Shown here piece by piece: positions 17,631-25,738 of a stretch of 64,000 nucleotides of DNA. A program made the position numbers and the translations under genes. Origin of the DNA: Novosphingobium sp. GTDB taxonomy: Bacteria > Pseudomonadota > Alphaproteobacteria > Sphingomonadales > Sphingomonadaceae. Where the stretch lies: contig NZ_JBCNLP010000006.1 of assembly GCF_039595395.1 (NCBI RefSeq), positions 1,493,001 to 1,557,000 of the forward strand. The letters are read 5' to 3'. The notes beneath the pieces are model-generated. The model ran no database searches. It was not told where the DNA came from and was given only the letters and a program-made list of their open reading frames with translations. The first letter of the stretch is position 1, and each line of letters opens with the position of its first letter.

Positions 17631-17873
17631 CTACCGAAAGCGTGTCGTATCAATCCGCTGGAAGGAAGCACGGCGCACGGCCCCGTGAATGATGTTTTGC
17701 CGAAACAGGTGCCGAGCTTCGTCGGCTCCCTCGATCGTAACACAGACCAAGTGAGTGCCTCCCGACAGTAAGGTTTCGATTGCGCTGATCGCGATCGCAT
17801 TGCGATGGCACCTGTCGACGACCTCATGCTCGGGCAGCTTCAGGTTCATAGCCCGTGTGATTTTGGTTTCCAT
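17631..17873 (-). CDS. Small hypothetical protein (second gene of a pair)
   Basis: 80 residues from METKITRAMNLKLPEHEVVD to FQRIDTTRFR. An internal segment SAIETLLSGGTHLVCVTIEG followed by ADEARHLF looks like a compact alpha/beta protein with a Gly-Gly-Thr turn. Start 17873 is chosen because an AGGA lies just before it and because the longer frame (17963) would overlap the upstream small gene. It begins 17 bp after the stop of the gene at 17891-18124 on the same strand, so the two form a small operon. Function unknown. Confidence 0.55.
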   Translation of the reverse strand: METKITRAMNLKLPEHEVVDRCHRNAIAISAIETLLSGGTHLVCVTIEGADEARHLFRQNIIHGAVRRASFQRIDTTRFR

Positions 17874-17890
17874 CGATCCTGTCCAACCTA

Positions 17891-18124
17891 TCACTGGCTT
17901 ACGCTCCACGCGAACGGGGGTATTTTGCTCATGGCCCGATTGAGCGTTTGGTTCGTCATGCACCAGGCGGGATAGCGCGAAACACCCATAAGGTCCCGTA
18001 GCCTGTCAATCCGTGTCTGGTAGTGCCTGACAAGCCCGAACGCGCCTGCACTGCAAGCAGCAGGCTGACCCTCGGCTCGAATGAGCGAGAGTTGGTGATG
18101 GTAGAGAAGATGATTAAGGTCCAC
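17891..18124 (-). CDS. Small hypothetical protein, helical (DLNxLLxxHQ type)
   Basis: 77 residues read from a GTG at 18124 (VDLNHLLYHHQLSLIRAEGQ...). GGAG is 7 bp upstream of that GTG but only 1 bp from the alternative ATG at 18130, which decides the start. The N-terminal DLN-LLY-HQ-SL-RA pattern followed by a helix (HYQTRIDRLRDLM) recalls short conserved hypotheticals of sphingomonads, from memory. It is first in a two-gene unit with 17631-17873. Function unknown. Confidence 0.5.
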   Translation of the reverse strand: MDLNHLLYHHQLSLIRAEGQPAACSAGAFGLVRHYQTRIDRLRDLMGVSRYPAWCMTNQTLNRAMSKIPPFAWSVSQ

Positions 18125-18671
18125 GGTCATGCTCCAGCCTGATGCGGGAGCGCGCGGTCTCTCAGCCACCCACGTGCAACACGATAATGGGCGATGAGTT
18201 CGATATGGGGATCATCGACAGAATTACAAGGGCAACGCAGGTTCAGCCTCGATGCTGGGGCTTCGTCAATTCACCCGGCTCGGCTGATGCCTTGGCAACT
18301 GCGCAGGGCCGATGGCACCCGCGAAATCACGCACAGAAACGGCGTCATGATCAACGACACCGAGCGAGCCAGCGTCCATCATGTATCCCGCCAGCCGGCA
18401 TTTAGCGCCGCAGGTCCACGCCTTTATCTGCTGGACCGAGAAGCGTGGATCATCCCCAGATAGCCGAATTAAACGGAACAGAACGGTTAGAAGCGCAGCC
18501 CTTTATTCATGAGCCGGATTGCCGGATTCGAAGAGTCGTTAACGAACGGCTTGGAGGCAGACCAAGTCGGAGCGACCACGCGTTCATCCTGTGACGGATG
18601 CATTGTATCCGTTTGTCACTTCTTTGACGATGCAATGACCCAAGCGTCCAAAATCCGCTATAAGAGGCGGC
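18125..18671. promoter_or_regulatory. Gene-free region ahead of the two-component operon
   Basis: About 550 bp without a convincing gene; short frames here have no ribosome site and poor codon bias. The right-hand end carries the inverted repeat at 18591-18619 and must contain the promoter of the response-regulator gene. The promoter of the two small minus-strand genes should lie near 18130-18200. Confidence 0.5.
18591..18619. promoter_or_regulatory. Inverted repeat, candidate operator of the two-component regulator
   Basis: ACGGAT at 18594-18599 and ATCCGT at 18607-18612, separated by GCATTGT, flanked by outer arms GTGAC (18591-18595) and GTCAC (18615-18619). The site lies about 55-80 bp upstream of the regulator start, in promoter position. 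The core recurs at 20783-20804 ahead of the TonB-GH1 gene, with the 11-mer TTGTATCCGTT identical in both. This supports a binding site for the encoded OmpR-type regulator and autoregulation, but binding is inferred. Confidence 0.6.
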
Positions 18672-19391
18672 ATGCTTCCCCTATCCGCTCCCTCCGCCTG
18701 CATCCTGATCGTGGACGACGACGACGATATTCGCGACCTCATCGCCAGCCACCTCGATCGCGCCGGATACAGACATGTCGGGGCCGCGACACTGGCTGAA
18801 GCCCGCGCGGCTCTGGCCCGCCACGACATCGCGCTCATGCTGCTGGACCTCACGCTCCCCGATGGCGATGGCATGACCTTCTGCCGCGACCTGCGCGCTG
18901 AAGGATTTGTCGTGCCCGTCATCATGTTGACAGCACGCAGCACCCCCGGCGACCGCGTGGAAGGGCTCGAAGGAAGCGCCGACGATTATCTCTCCAAGCC
19001 TTTCGACGCCCGCGAGCTCATCATCCGCATGCGCAATGTGCTCAAGCGGGGCATTCAGGGCCCGAAATCCCAGTCCGGCCGTTATGCCAGCTTTGGCCCG
19101 TGGCGTCTCGATCTGGCGCAGCGACGGCTGATGGGTCAGGATGATCGCGGCATGATGCTCTCGACCACCGAATTCGCCATCCTGCGCCGCTTGCTGGACA
19201 ACCCCTTTGAGGAGCTGAGCCGCGAGGATCTGCTGCCCGAGCGCAAGGAAACCGTGTGGGTCGACCGTTCGCTCGACAACCGCATCGCCCGTTTGCGCGC
19301 CAAGCTGGCGCGAGCACCTGGCGGTGAGAATCTGATCGTGACCGTGCGCAACAAGGGCTTCCTGCTCGCCTGCGATGTCACTTACGTATGA
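18672..19391 (+). CDS. OmpR/PhoB-family response regulator
   Basis: 239 residues. The receiver domain has the acidic cluster VDDDDD (residues 14-19), phospho-acceptor Asp59 in LLDLTLPDGDG, Thr in MLTARS and the Lys in YLSKPF. The C-terminal winged helix (about 135-237) ends with VRNKGFLLACDV, the usual OmpR hairpin. The stop overlaps the kinase start by 4 bp (ATGA), so translation is coupled. It probably controls the adjacent glycoside locus: the same inverted repeat lies in front of this gene and of the TonB-GH1 gene. Confidence 0.92.
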   Translation: MLPLSAPSACILIVDDDDDIRDLIASHLDRAGYRHVGAATLAEARAALARHDIALMLLDLTLPDGDGMTFCRDLRAEGFVVPVIMLTARSTPGDRVEGLEGSADDYLSKPFDARELIIRMRNVLKRGIQGPKSQSGRYASFGPWRLDLAQRRLMGQDDRGMMLSTTEFAILRRLLDNPFEELSREDLLPERKETVWVDRSLDNRIARLRAKLARAPGGENLIVTVRNKGFLLACDVTYV

Positions 19392-20776
19392 CGGCCCTGT
19401 GGCAGTCCCTGCGGCGTTTCGACACGCTGGCCTTGCGCCTGACGCTTGTACTGGCCATCGGCGGCACGTTGGCATCGATGTATTCGCTGACCTTTTCCGA
19501 ATGGTATCTCCAGCACCAGATGCGCCAGTACCGCGCGGAGATGATCGCCCGCAGCGTGGCCGACATCGCCGGACATATCGCCGCCAACGACCATTCCGAC
19601 ATGATCTTGCTGGCCAGCAACCGGATCAGAGGCGCGCATCTGTTGCAGGACGCCTCTGCCCCCGTCCTGGAGGCAGACCCGGCCATCGATCAGGCCCTGT
19701 CCTCGGGTCTTCCGAGGGGCATGACAGCCCATAGTTTTCGCACCGATCCAGCGGTCTGCGCCGGCCATCCCGGTGTTGCCTATGTTCGCGCTGTCGCGGG
19801 CATGCTGGCCATTCCGCCGGAGTGTTGGGCCGTCGATCTCGGCGTCCTTGCAAGCGATGGGCAGGTCACACACCATCGCATGGCCTTCGATATGGCCCCG
19901 CTCCCCCTTCTGCTGTCGGTCAGGCAATCGCCGGACTATCTCGCGCTGGTGGCTCTGGCGGCGCTGCTCCTGTCCTTTCTGGTGGCCAGCATCACGCTGC
20001 GTTTCATGCGGCGCCTGGCCGTCGCCTCGCGGGCCTTTTCCAGCGACATCGCCGCCGCCCCCATTCCCGAAACCGGCCCGCGCGACGTGCGCGAGACCTT
20101 TGCCGCCTTCAACCAGATGCAACAACGCATCCGCGAAGCCATGCAGGAACGCGCCCAGATCCTGGCGGCAATCAGCCATGACCTGCAAACCCCTTTGACC
20201 CGCCTGCGCCTGCGGCTCGATCTCCTGCCGGACGAAGGCGTTAGGACCCGCTTGTTCCACGATGTCGAGGCCATGCAGCGCCTGGTGACCGAGGGGCTGG
20301 CTCTGGCGCGGTCGGGCGAGTCCGCCGACGACTGGGTGATGCTGGACATGGAATCGCTGCTGGCCAGCATGGTCGAGGATATGACCGATGCGGGCCTTGG
20401 CGAAGTCACGCTGGGTCATGTCGATCCCGTGGAGGTCAGGGTCAAGCCCGATGCGCTGCACCGTTGCCTCCAGAACCTGATCGACAATGCCTTGCGCTAT
20501 GGCGGTCAGGCGCGCCTCGATTGCCGACAGGAGGAGGGTCGGATCGTCATATCGGTCACCGATGCAGGCCCCGGCATCCCCGAAGCGCTGCTCGATCAGA
20601 TGTTCGAACCCTTCGTGCGGGGCGACAGCAGCCGCTCACGCCGCACCGGCGGGACCGGCATCGGCCTGACGATTGCCCGCGCACAGGCCGCGACATTCGG
20701 AGCATCCGTGTCGCTGGCCAATGCCGCGCAGGGCGGATTGATCGCCAGGATCACCATTCCTCTTCCCACATACTGA
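19388..20776 (+). CDS. Membrane sensor histidine kinase, partner of the OmpR-type regulator
   Basis: 462 residues. TM1 is about 17-37 (LTLVLAIGGTLASMYSLTF), then a periplasmic domain of about 145 residues containing two Cys (AVCAG, PPECWAVD), TM2 about 183-203 (LALVALAALLLSFLVASITL), a HAMP linker, the H-box ILAAISHDLQTPLTRLRL with His264, and an HATPase_c domain with N-box (LQNLIDNALRYGG), DAGPGIP, and GGTGIGLTIA. The two periplasmic cysteines could form a disulfide. Signal unknown; from context an aromatic glycoside or hemicellulose product is a reasonable guess. Confidence 0.92.
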   Translation: MTALWQSLRRFDTLALRLTLVLAIGGTLASMYSLTFSEWYLQHQMRQYRAEMIARSVADIAGHIAANDHSDMILLASNRIRGAHLLQDASAPVLEADPAIDQALSSGLPRGMTAHSFRTDPAVCAGHPGVAYVRAVAGMLAIPPECWAVDLGVLASDGQVTHHRMAFDMAPLPLLLSVRQSPDYLALVALAALLLSFLVASITLRFMRRLAVASRAFSSDIAAAPIPETGPRDVRETFAAFNQMQQRIREAMQERAQILAAISHDLQTPLTRLRLRLDLLPDEGVRTRLFHDVEAMQRLVTEGLALARSGESADDWVMLDMESLLASMVEDMTDAGLGEVTLGHVDPVEVRVKPDALHRCLQNLIDNALRYGGQARLDCRQEEGRIVISVTDAGPGIPEALLDQMFEPFVRGDSSRSRRTGGTGIGLTIARAQAATFGASVSLANAAQGGLIARITIPLPTY

Positions 20777-20782
20777 AAGCCG

Positions 20783-20804
20783 GAACGGATTTTTGTATCC
20801 GTTC
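20783..20804. promoter_or_regulatory. Inverted repeat ahead of the TonB-GH1 gene, second copy of candidate operator
   Basis: GAACGGAT (20783-20790) and ATCCGTTC (20797-20804) with a 6-base TTTTGT spacer, a perfect 8-bp inverted repeat. It is 6 bp after the kinase stop and about 180 bp before the TonB-GH1 start. It could be read as a weak terminator of the kinase gene, but no T run follows, and it matches the core of the 18591-18619 repeat (ACGGAT ... TTGTATCCGTT), so an operator is favoured. Confidence 0.55.
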
Positions 20805-20984
20805 TACTCACTTTTCCCCGGCCCCCTGTTCCCTCCCAAGGCCAGTGCTTAGCTATCAGCAATAACAACCGAGCAGAGCGGGCCGCCGCCATGACAGCGA
20901 CCGGCCCTGATGTTTCGGACGTGTTCGCTGGCCCGAAGAGATGTCCGCACAAGGACGTCCGACGGCAGATCCAAGGGAGGATTT

Positions 20985-23900
20985 ATGCTGAAAGTGTACC
21001 ATGCCGGTCTGGCATCGACCGTGGCCCTCGCCGCCCTGGTATGTCCTGCGCAAAGCCGGGCCCAGACGGCAGGGGATCCGCCTGCCGCCGCCAATTCGGA
21101 GATCATCGTCACCGCCCAGCGCCGCGCGGAAAAGGTGACCTCGGTGCCGATCTCGATCACCGTGGCGGACGCCGGGCAGCTTGAGCGCCAGCAGGTCCGC
21201 ACCGTCGACGATCTCTCGCGCATTGCCCCCAGCCTGGAAATGACGGCAGCTGCTGGCCAGGGCACGGGTGGCGGCGGTGAAATTCGCGGTATTGGCACCC
21301 AGACCTTTGCGCAGGGGGCGGTGGCCTCGGTCGGCATCGTGGTCGATCAGGTCAGCCAGGGTAACGCCAACATCTCCAACCTGTTTGATATCGCCCGTGT
21401 CGAGGTGCTGAAGGGGCCGCAAGGCACGCTGTTCGGTCTGACGACCTCGGCCGGTGTCATCAACATCACCACCAACAAGCCGGATATGACCAAATTCAGC
21501 GCCCGGCTGCACGCGGATCTCTCCAATGCAGGCACCGCAGCGTCAGGTTTCGGCAATCAGGTGATCCAGGGCGTGATCAACCTGCCCCTTGCCGCCAATG
21601 CAGCCCTGCGCGTGTCGGGATCGACAAATCTGCGGCAAGGCCCCAATCAGAACACCATCGACGGCAAGTATATCCAGAATAACAGCTACAGTGGCCGCGC
21701 CCATCTCCTGTGGGAACCGACCAGCAAGCTGACCGCGAATTTCATCGCCGATTACACCTATTTCACCCAGACCAACGAGGGCGATTTCTTCACCCTCATC
21801 TCCACGGATGCCAGCACGGCTGCCGCTCTGGCAAGCTGCGGTGTCGTTGCGGCTGAGGGCAACCAGAAATTCTGCATGAAGCAGGGCCTCTATGCGAAAA
21901 ACAACAATTTCGGTGCTTCGGCCCAGTTCGATCTGGATGCCGGTCCCTTCACACTGACTTCGATCTCGGCTTATCGCGGCACTCGTCACAGCGATACCGG
22001 ACAGAACATCGTGCGTGCCGATCCGACCGCGCTGACTATCCTCGACTCGCCCGGCCACAACCGGCTCGACCTCGTCAGTCAGGAACTGCGTATCGCCTCG
22101 CCCGGAAACGCATTCATCGATTACACAGCAGGCCTGTTCGCCTCGCACCAGAGGGGCACCGTTGATCCAACGGGACAAAACATCACCCTGTTCGGCTTCA
22201 TTCCCATTGCGAACTCGATTGGCTCGCGAAACCGTACCACTGATGACTCCATGGCCATTTACGGCCAGGGTACCGTCCATGTCGCGCATGGCCTGCGCCT
22301 GATCGCGGGTGGCCGCTACACCGCCGAACGCCTTGCACTCGACGGCTATGATTTCGACAATCGCGTCGCTATCAACAAGCAACTCAACACGAGCATCGTA
22401 TCCTGGAAATTTGGCGGACAATACGATCTGTCGCGCAAGACCATGATCTACGCCACTGCTTCACGCGGCTACAAGAGCGGACAGATCGGCATTCCGGCTT
22501 ACCCGCTTACGCCTTACATCGTGCGGCCGGAAATCCCCACCAGCTATGAAGTCGGCCTGAAATCCACGCTGTTTGGCGGATGGGTGGCCGATCTCAGCCT
22601 GTTCTCCGAAACTATCAAGGACTTTCAGCTCCAGCAATGCGCAGCGACCTCAACCGGTGCGCTGTCATGCACGGCTGTCAACGCGGATGGCGTCAAGAGC
22701 CGTGGCGCGGAAATCAACCTGTTCGGCAAGATCACCCATGACCTCTCGGTCAGCACCGGCTTCATCCATGCCAAGGCCACCTATCCCGACGGATATACGT
22801 CCAGCACATCGACCGGCGTTTTCGCCCTCGGAGGAACGCAGCTTCCTTTCTCGCCACGCTACAAATTCACCTTCTCGAGTGATTACTCCCATCCGATCAA
22901 TGATGCCTTGTCCGGCTTCATCAGCCTTGACGCCGTGTGGAAGTCCCGCGTGGCCTATCAATCGACAACGCTGTTGACCGACACCTACAAGCCGCACTGG
23001 ACGGTGGGCGGCCGCCTCGGCCTGAAGACCGCAGACGATCGCTACTCGCTGTCAGTGTTCGCCCGCAACCTGTTCAACGTGCCCGAGCCCGGCCTGTTTT
23101 CCATCGCCATGCTGGACCACTACAAGGCTATCATCGCCGGGTGCCATGCGCGGGGCCTCGCCCCCGTGGTAACCTTCAGCCACTGGACCACCCCGCGCTG
23201 GTTCGCCATGCGCGGTGGCTGGACCGCGCCTGACAGCGCCACCTTGTTCGCCCGCTTCTGCGACCGCGCGGCGCGTCACCTTGCCGATGGGATAGCCTAT
23301 GCCGTTACCCTCAACGAGGCCAATGGCACGCTGCTCGGCCATGTCATGGCGCCGCCTCAGGCCAAGGAGGCCGAGCGCGCCATGCTGGCCGCTGCCGGGC
23401 GCGCCACAGGCAGCGAGCATTTCGTCGGCGGCTCGCCCATCAGGCTCGCCATGGAGATGCTGCCCAACCTGATCGCCGCACACAAACAGGGCCGCGCCGC
23501 GATCAAGGCAATACGCCCCTCGCTGCCGGTCGGCATGTCGCTGGCGCTGGTCGATCTGCAAGGCGTCGGCCCCAACAATCTGCGCGATGCCCGCCGCCGC
23601 GATTTCTATGGCGCATGGCTCGACGCCGTGCGCGGCGACGATTTCGTCGGCGTGCAGAACTACAGCCGCATCGTCTGGGACGACAAGGGCATCGTTCCCG
23701 TGCCCACTGGCGCGCGCACCGGCGGCGAAGGCTGGGAGATCTACCCCGCCTCGCTGGCCAATGCGGTCGATTATGTCCATGCCGAGACCGGCTGCCCGAT
23801 CATGGTCACCGAACACGGCCTCAACAGCGACAATGATGCGTGGCGCGCCGACCTCATCACCGCCGCGCTGGCCGAACTCAAACGCCGGATCGATGTCGGA

Positions 23901-24068
23901 ACGCCGGTGCTGGGCTATTGCCACTGGTCGCTGGTCGACAACTTCGAATGGACCTTCGGCTACAAGCCTCACTACGGCCTCGCCTCGATCGACCGCACCA
24001 CCTTCAAGCGCACGCCCAAACCCAGCGCCGCCGTGCTGGGCGCCATCGCCCGCCGCAACACCCTCTGA
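20985..24068 (+). CDS. TonB-dependent receptor fused in frame to a truncated GH1 beta-glucosidase
   Basis: 1027 residues from MLKVYHAGLASTVALAALVC (signal peptide; GGGAGGA 4 bp before the ATG). Residues about 40-150 form a plug domain (EIIVTAQRRAEKVTSVPISI; VEVLKGPQGTLFGLTTSAGV), then a 22-strand-type barrel up to VFARNLFNV at about residue 699. The last barrel strands and terminal aromatic residue are missing. From PEPGLFSIAMLDHYKAIIAG onward the protein is glycoside hydrolase family 1: FSHWTTPRWFA, acid/base Glu778 in TLNEAN, nucleophile Glu943 in MVTEHG, and WSLVDNFEW. The first roughly 100 residues of the GH1 barrel are absent. This is a deletion fusion near 23079-23093, so both activities are probably lost. 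First gene of the plant-glycoside cluster; the upstream inverted repeat suggests two-component control. Confidence 0.85.
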   Translation: MLKVYHAGLASTVALAALVCPAQSRAQTAGDPPAAANSEIIVTAQRRAEKVTSVPISITVADAGQLERQQVRTVDDLSRIAPSLEMTAAAGQGTGGGGEIRGIGTQTFAQGAVASVGIVVDQVSQGNANISNLFDIARVEVLKGPQGTLFGLTTSAGVINITTNKPDMTKFSARLHADLSNAGTAASGFGNQVIQGVINLPLAANAALRVSGSTNLRQGPNQNTIDGKYIQNNSYSGRAHLLWEPTSKLTANFIADYTYFTQTNEGDFFTLISTDASTAAALASCGVVAAEGNQKFCMKQGLYAKNNNFGASAQFDLDAGPFTLTSISAYRGTRHSDTGQNIVRADPTALTILDSPGHNRLDLVSQELRIASPGNAFIDYTAGLFASHQRGTVDPTGQNITLFGFIPIANSIGSRNRTTDDSMAIYGQGTVHVAHGLRLIAGGRYTAERLALDGYDFDNRVAINKQLNTSIVSWKFGGQYDLSRKTMIYATASRGYKSGQIGIPAYPLTPYIVRPEIPTSYEVGLKSTLFGGWVADLSLFSETIKDFQLQQCAATSTGALSCTAVNADGVKSRGAEINLFGKITHDLSVSTGFIHAKATYPDGYTSSTSTGVFALGGTQLPFSPRYKFTFSSDYSHPINDALSGFISLDAVWKSRVAYQSTTLLTDTYKPHWTVGGRLGLKTADDRYSLSVFARNLFNVPEPGLFSIAMLDHYKAIIAGCHARGLAPVVTFSHWTTPRWFAMRGGWTAPDSATLFARFCDRAARHLADGIAYAVTLNEANGTLLGHVMAPPQAKEAERAMLAAAGRATGSEHFVGGSPIRLAMEMLPNLIAAHKQGRAAIKAIRPSLPVGMSLALVDLQGVGPNNLRDARRRDFYGAWLDAVRGDDFVGVQNYSRIVWDDKGIVPVPTGARTGGEGWEIYPASLANAVDYVHAETGCPIMVTEHGLNSDNDAWRADLITAALAELKRRIDVGTPVLGYCHWSLVDNFEWTFGYKPHYGLASIDRTTFKRTPKPSAAVLGAIARRNTL

Positions 24069-24091
24069 CACCCTCCATCGAGAGACCCTCC

Positions 24092-25738
24092 ATGATCCTT
24101 CTCGCCCTCGCCGCCAGCCTTGCCGCCCCGACTGCCATTGCCTCTTCGCCCGATACCGATTTCACCACAGGATGCGCCCGTTTGCAGGGACTGTCCGAAG
24201 GCTCAATGGTGGTCACCGGAGTCCATGATGTCGCCGAAGGCCCCGCCCCGCGCGGCCCCAGCGGCCCCAATGGCGAATCCACCGAGCCCTTGCCCACCAT
24301 GCCCCGCCATTGCCAGATCACCGCCCGCCTGGAACAGCGGACCGGCGCTGGAGGCGAACCCTATTACATCGGCATGGAGCTGCGCGTTCCCGCCGCGTGG
24401 AACGGGCGTTTCCTCTATCAGGGCGATGGCGGCATGGATGGCATGATCGTCCCCGCACTGGGCAGCCCGATCAACACCGGCACCACATCGCCTCTGCCGC
24501 TGGCGCAGGGCTATGCCGTGGTCTCGACCGACAGTGGCCATCAGGGCAAGAATTTCGATGACGTCAGCTTTGCGCTGGATCAGCAGTCCAAGCTCGATTA
24601 CGGCTACGCCGCCATCGGCAAGGTCAGCGAGGCGGCCAAGCATCTGATCGTCAAGATCAAAGGCCGCGCACCGGATCACAGCTACTTTATGGGCTGCTCC
24701 AACGGCGGGCGCGAGGCAATGCAGGCCGCCCAACTGTTCCCGGGCGATTTCGACGGCGTTCTGGCCGGTGATCCCGCCTTCCATCTGAGCGCGGCAGCGG
24801 TGCTGACCAACTACTCGGGCTGGGCCTACACCGATGCGGCGACGAAACTGGGCACGCATTCCTCGCTGCTGTTCTCCCCTGCCGATGCCGGGCTGATCCA
24901 GTCGGCTTTGCTCAAGGCCTGCGATGGTCTCGACGGTGCGGTAGACGGGATGATCTTCGATCATGCTGCCTGCCACTTCGACATCGCCACGCTGGCCTGC
25001 GCCAAGGGGCAAACCGCCGGCTGCCTCGATCCGCTCAAGGTTCAGGCGATCATCCGCGCCTATCGCGGTCCGGTGAATGCCGCAGACCAGCCCATCGCGG
25101 GCTCATGGACTTTCGACACCGCCAATTTCACACCCGACTGGCTGATCTGGCAGACCGGCATCCCCACGCCCAAGGGGCCGTTGATGGTGCTGCAGGATCT
25201 GGTGCGCCAATCTCTGACGCAATACTTCACCTATCCGCAGTACAAGCTGCCGCTCAAGGGCGGCGATGCCGAAGCCGCGACCCTGCTGGCGGCCAGTGCC
25301 CAGACAGCCGGTTTTACCGACGCCACCTCGACGCAATATTCCAGCTTTGCCGGACATGGCGGCAAACTGATGCTGGTCACCGGCTGGTCCGATCCGGTCT
25401 TCTCGGCCACCGACCTGACCGCCTATTATGACCGGCTGACCAGCGATACCAAAGCGCAGGGCGGCGATGCCTCCAACTTTGCCCGCCTGTTCATGGTGCC
25501 GGGCATGACCCATTGCGGCGGCGGTGTTGCGCTCGATGATTTCGACGCGCTGACCTCGCTGGTGCGCTGGGTCGAGAAAGGCGATGCGCCGAACGCTTTC
25601 GTCGCCAAGGGCAAGGCGTTTCCCGGCGTGGAGCGGCCGATCTGCGCTTATCCAACGGTGGCGCGTTACGATGGCAAGGGACCGCTGACCTCCGCCGCCA
25701 GCTTTGCCTGCGCTGCGCCTGGGCAAGCCGGCGCATGA
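24092..25738 (+). CDS. Tannase/feruloyl esterase family alpha/beta hydrolase
   Basis: 548 residues with an N-terminal signal peptide (MILLALAASLAAPTAIAS). Tannase-family marks: FLYQGDGGMDG, STDSGHQG, YFMGCSNGGREAMQAAQLFP (nucleophile elbow C-S-x-G-G with the family cysteine), DGVLAGDPAF, DGLDGAVDGMI (calcium-type loop), and MTHCGGG with the catalytic His preceded by Cys that pairs with the Cys near the serine. The enzyme releases gallate or ferulate esters in the periplasm or outside. It starts 23 bp after the TonB-GH1 stop and overlaps the next gene by 4 bp (ATGA), so it is a middle gene of an operon. Confidence 0.88.
   Translation: MILLALAASLAAPTAIASSPDTDFTTGCARLQGLSEGSMVVTGVHDVAEGPAPRGPSGPNGESTEPLPTMPRHCQITARLEQRTGAGGEPYYIGMELRVPAAWNGRFLYQGDGGMDGMIVPALGSPINTGTTSPLPLAQGYAVVSTDSGHQGKNFDDVSFALDQQSKLDYGYAAIGKVSEAAKHLIVKIKGRAPDHSYFMGCSNGGREAMQAAQLFPGDFDGVLAGDPAFHLSAAAVLTNYSGWAYTDAATKLGTHSSLLFSPADAGLIQSALLKACDGLDGAVDGMIFDHAACHFDIATLACAKGQTAGCLDPLKVQAIIRAYRGPVNAADQPIAGSWTFDTANFTPDWLIWQTGIPTPKGPLMVLQDLVRQSLTQYFTYPQYKLPLKGGDAEAATLLAASAQTAGFTDATSTQYSSFAGHGGKLMLVTGWSDPVFSATDLTAYYDRLTSDTKAQGGDASNFARLFMVPGMTHCGGGVALDDFDALTSLVRWVEKGDAPNAFVAKGKAFPGVERPICAYPTVARYDGKGPLTSAASFACAAPGQAGA

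Noticed and set aside
20783..20804. Inverted repeat as a Rho-independent terminator of the kinase gene
   Set aside because: No T run follows and the same core occurs upstream of the regulator gene; an operator is the better reading.
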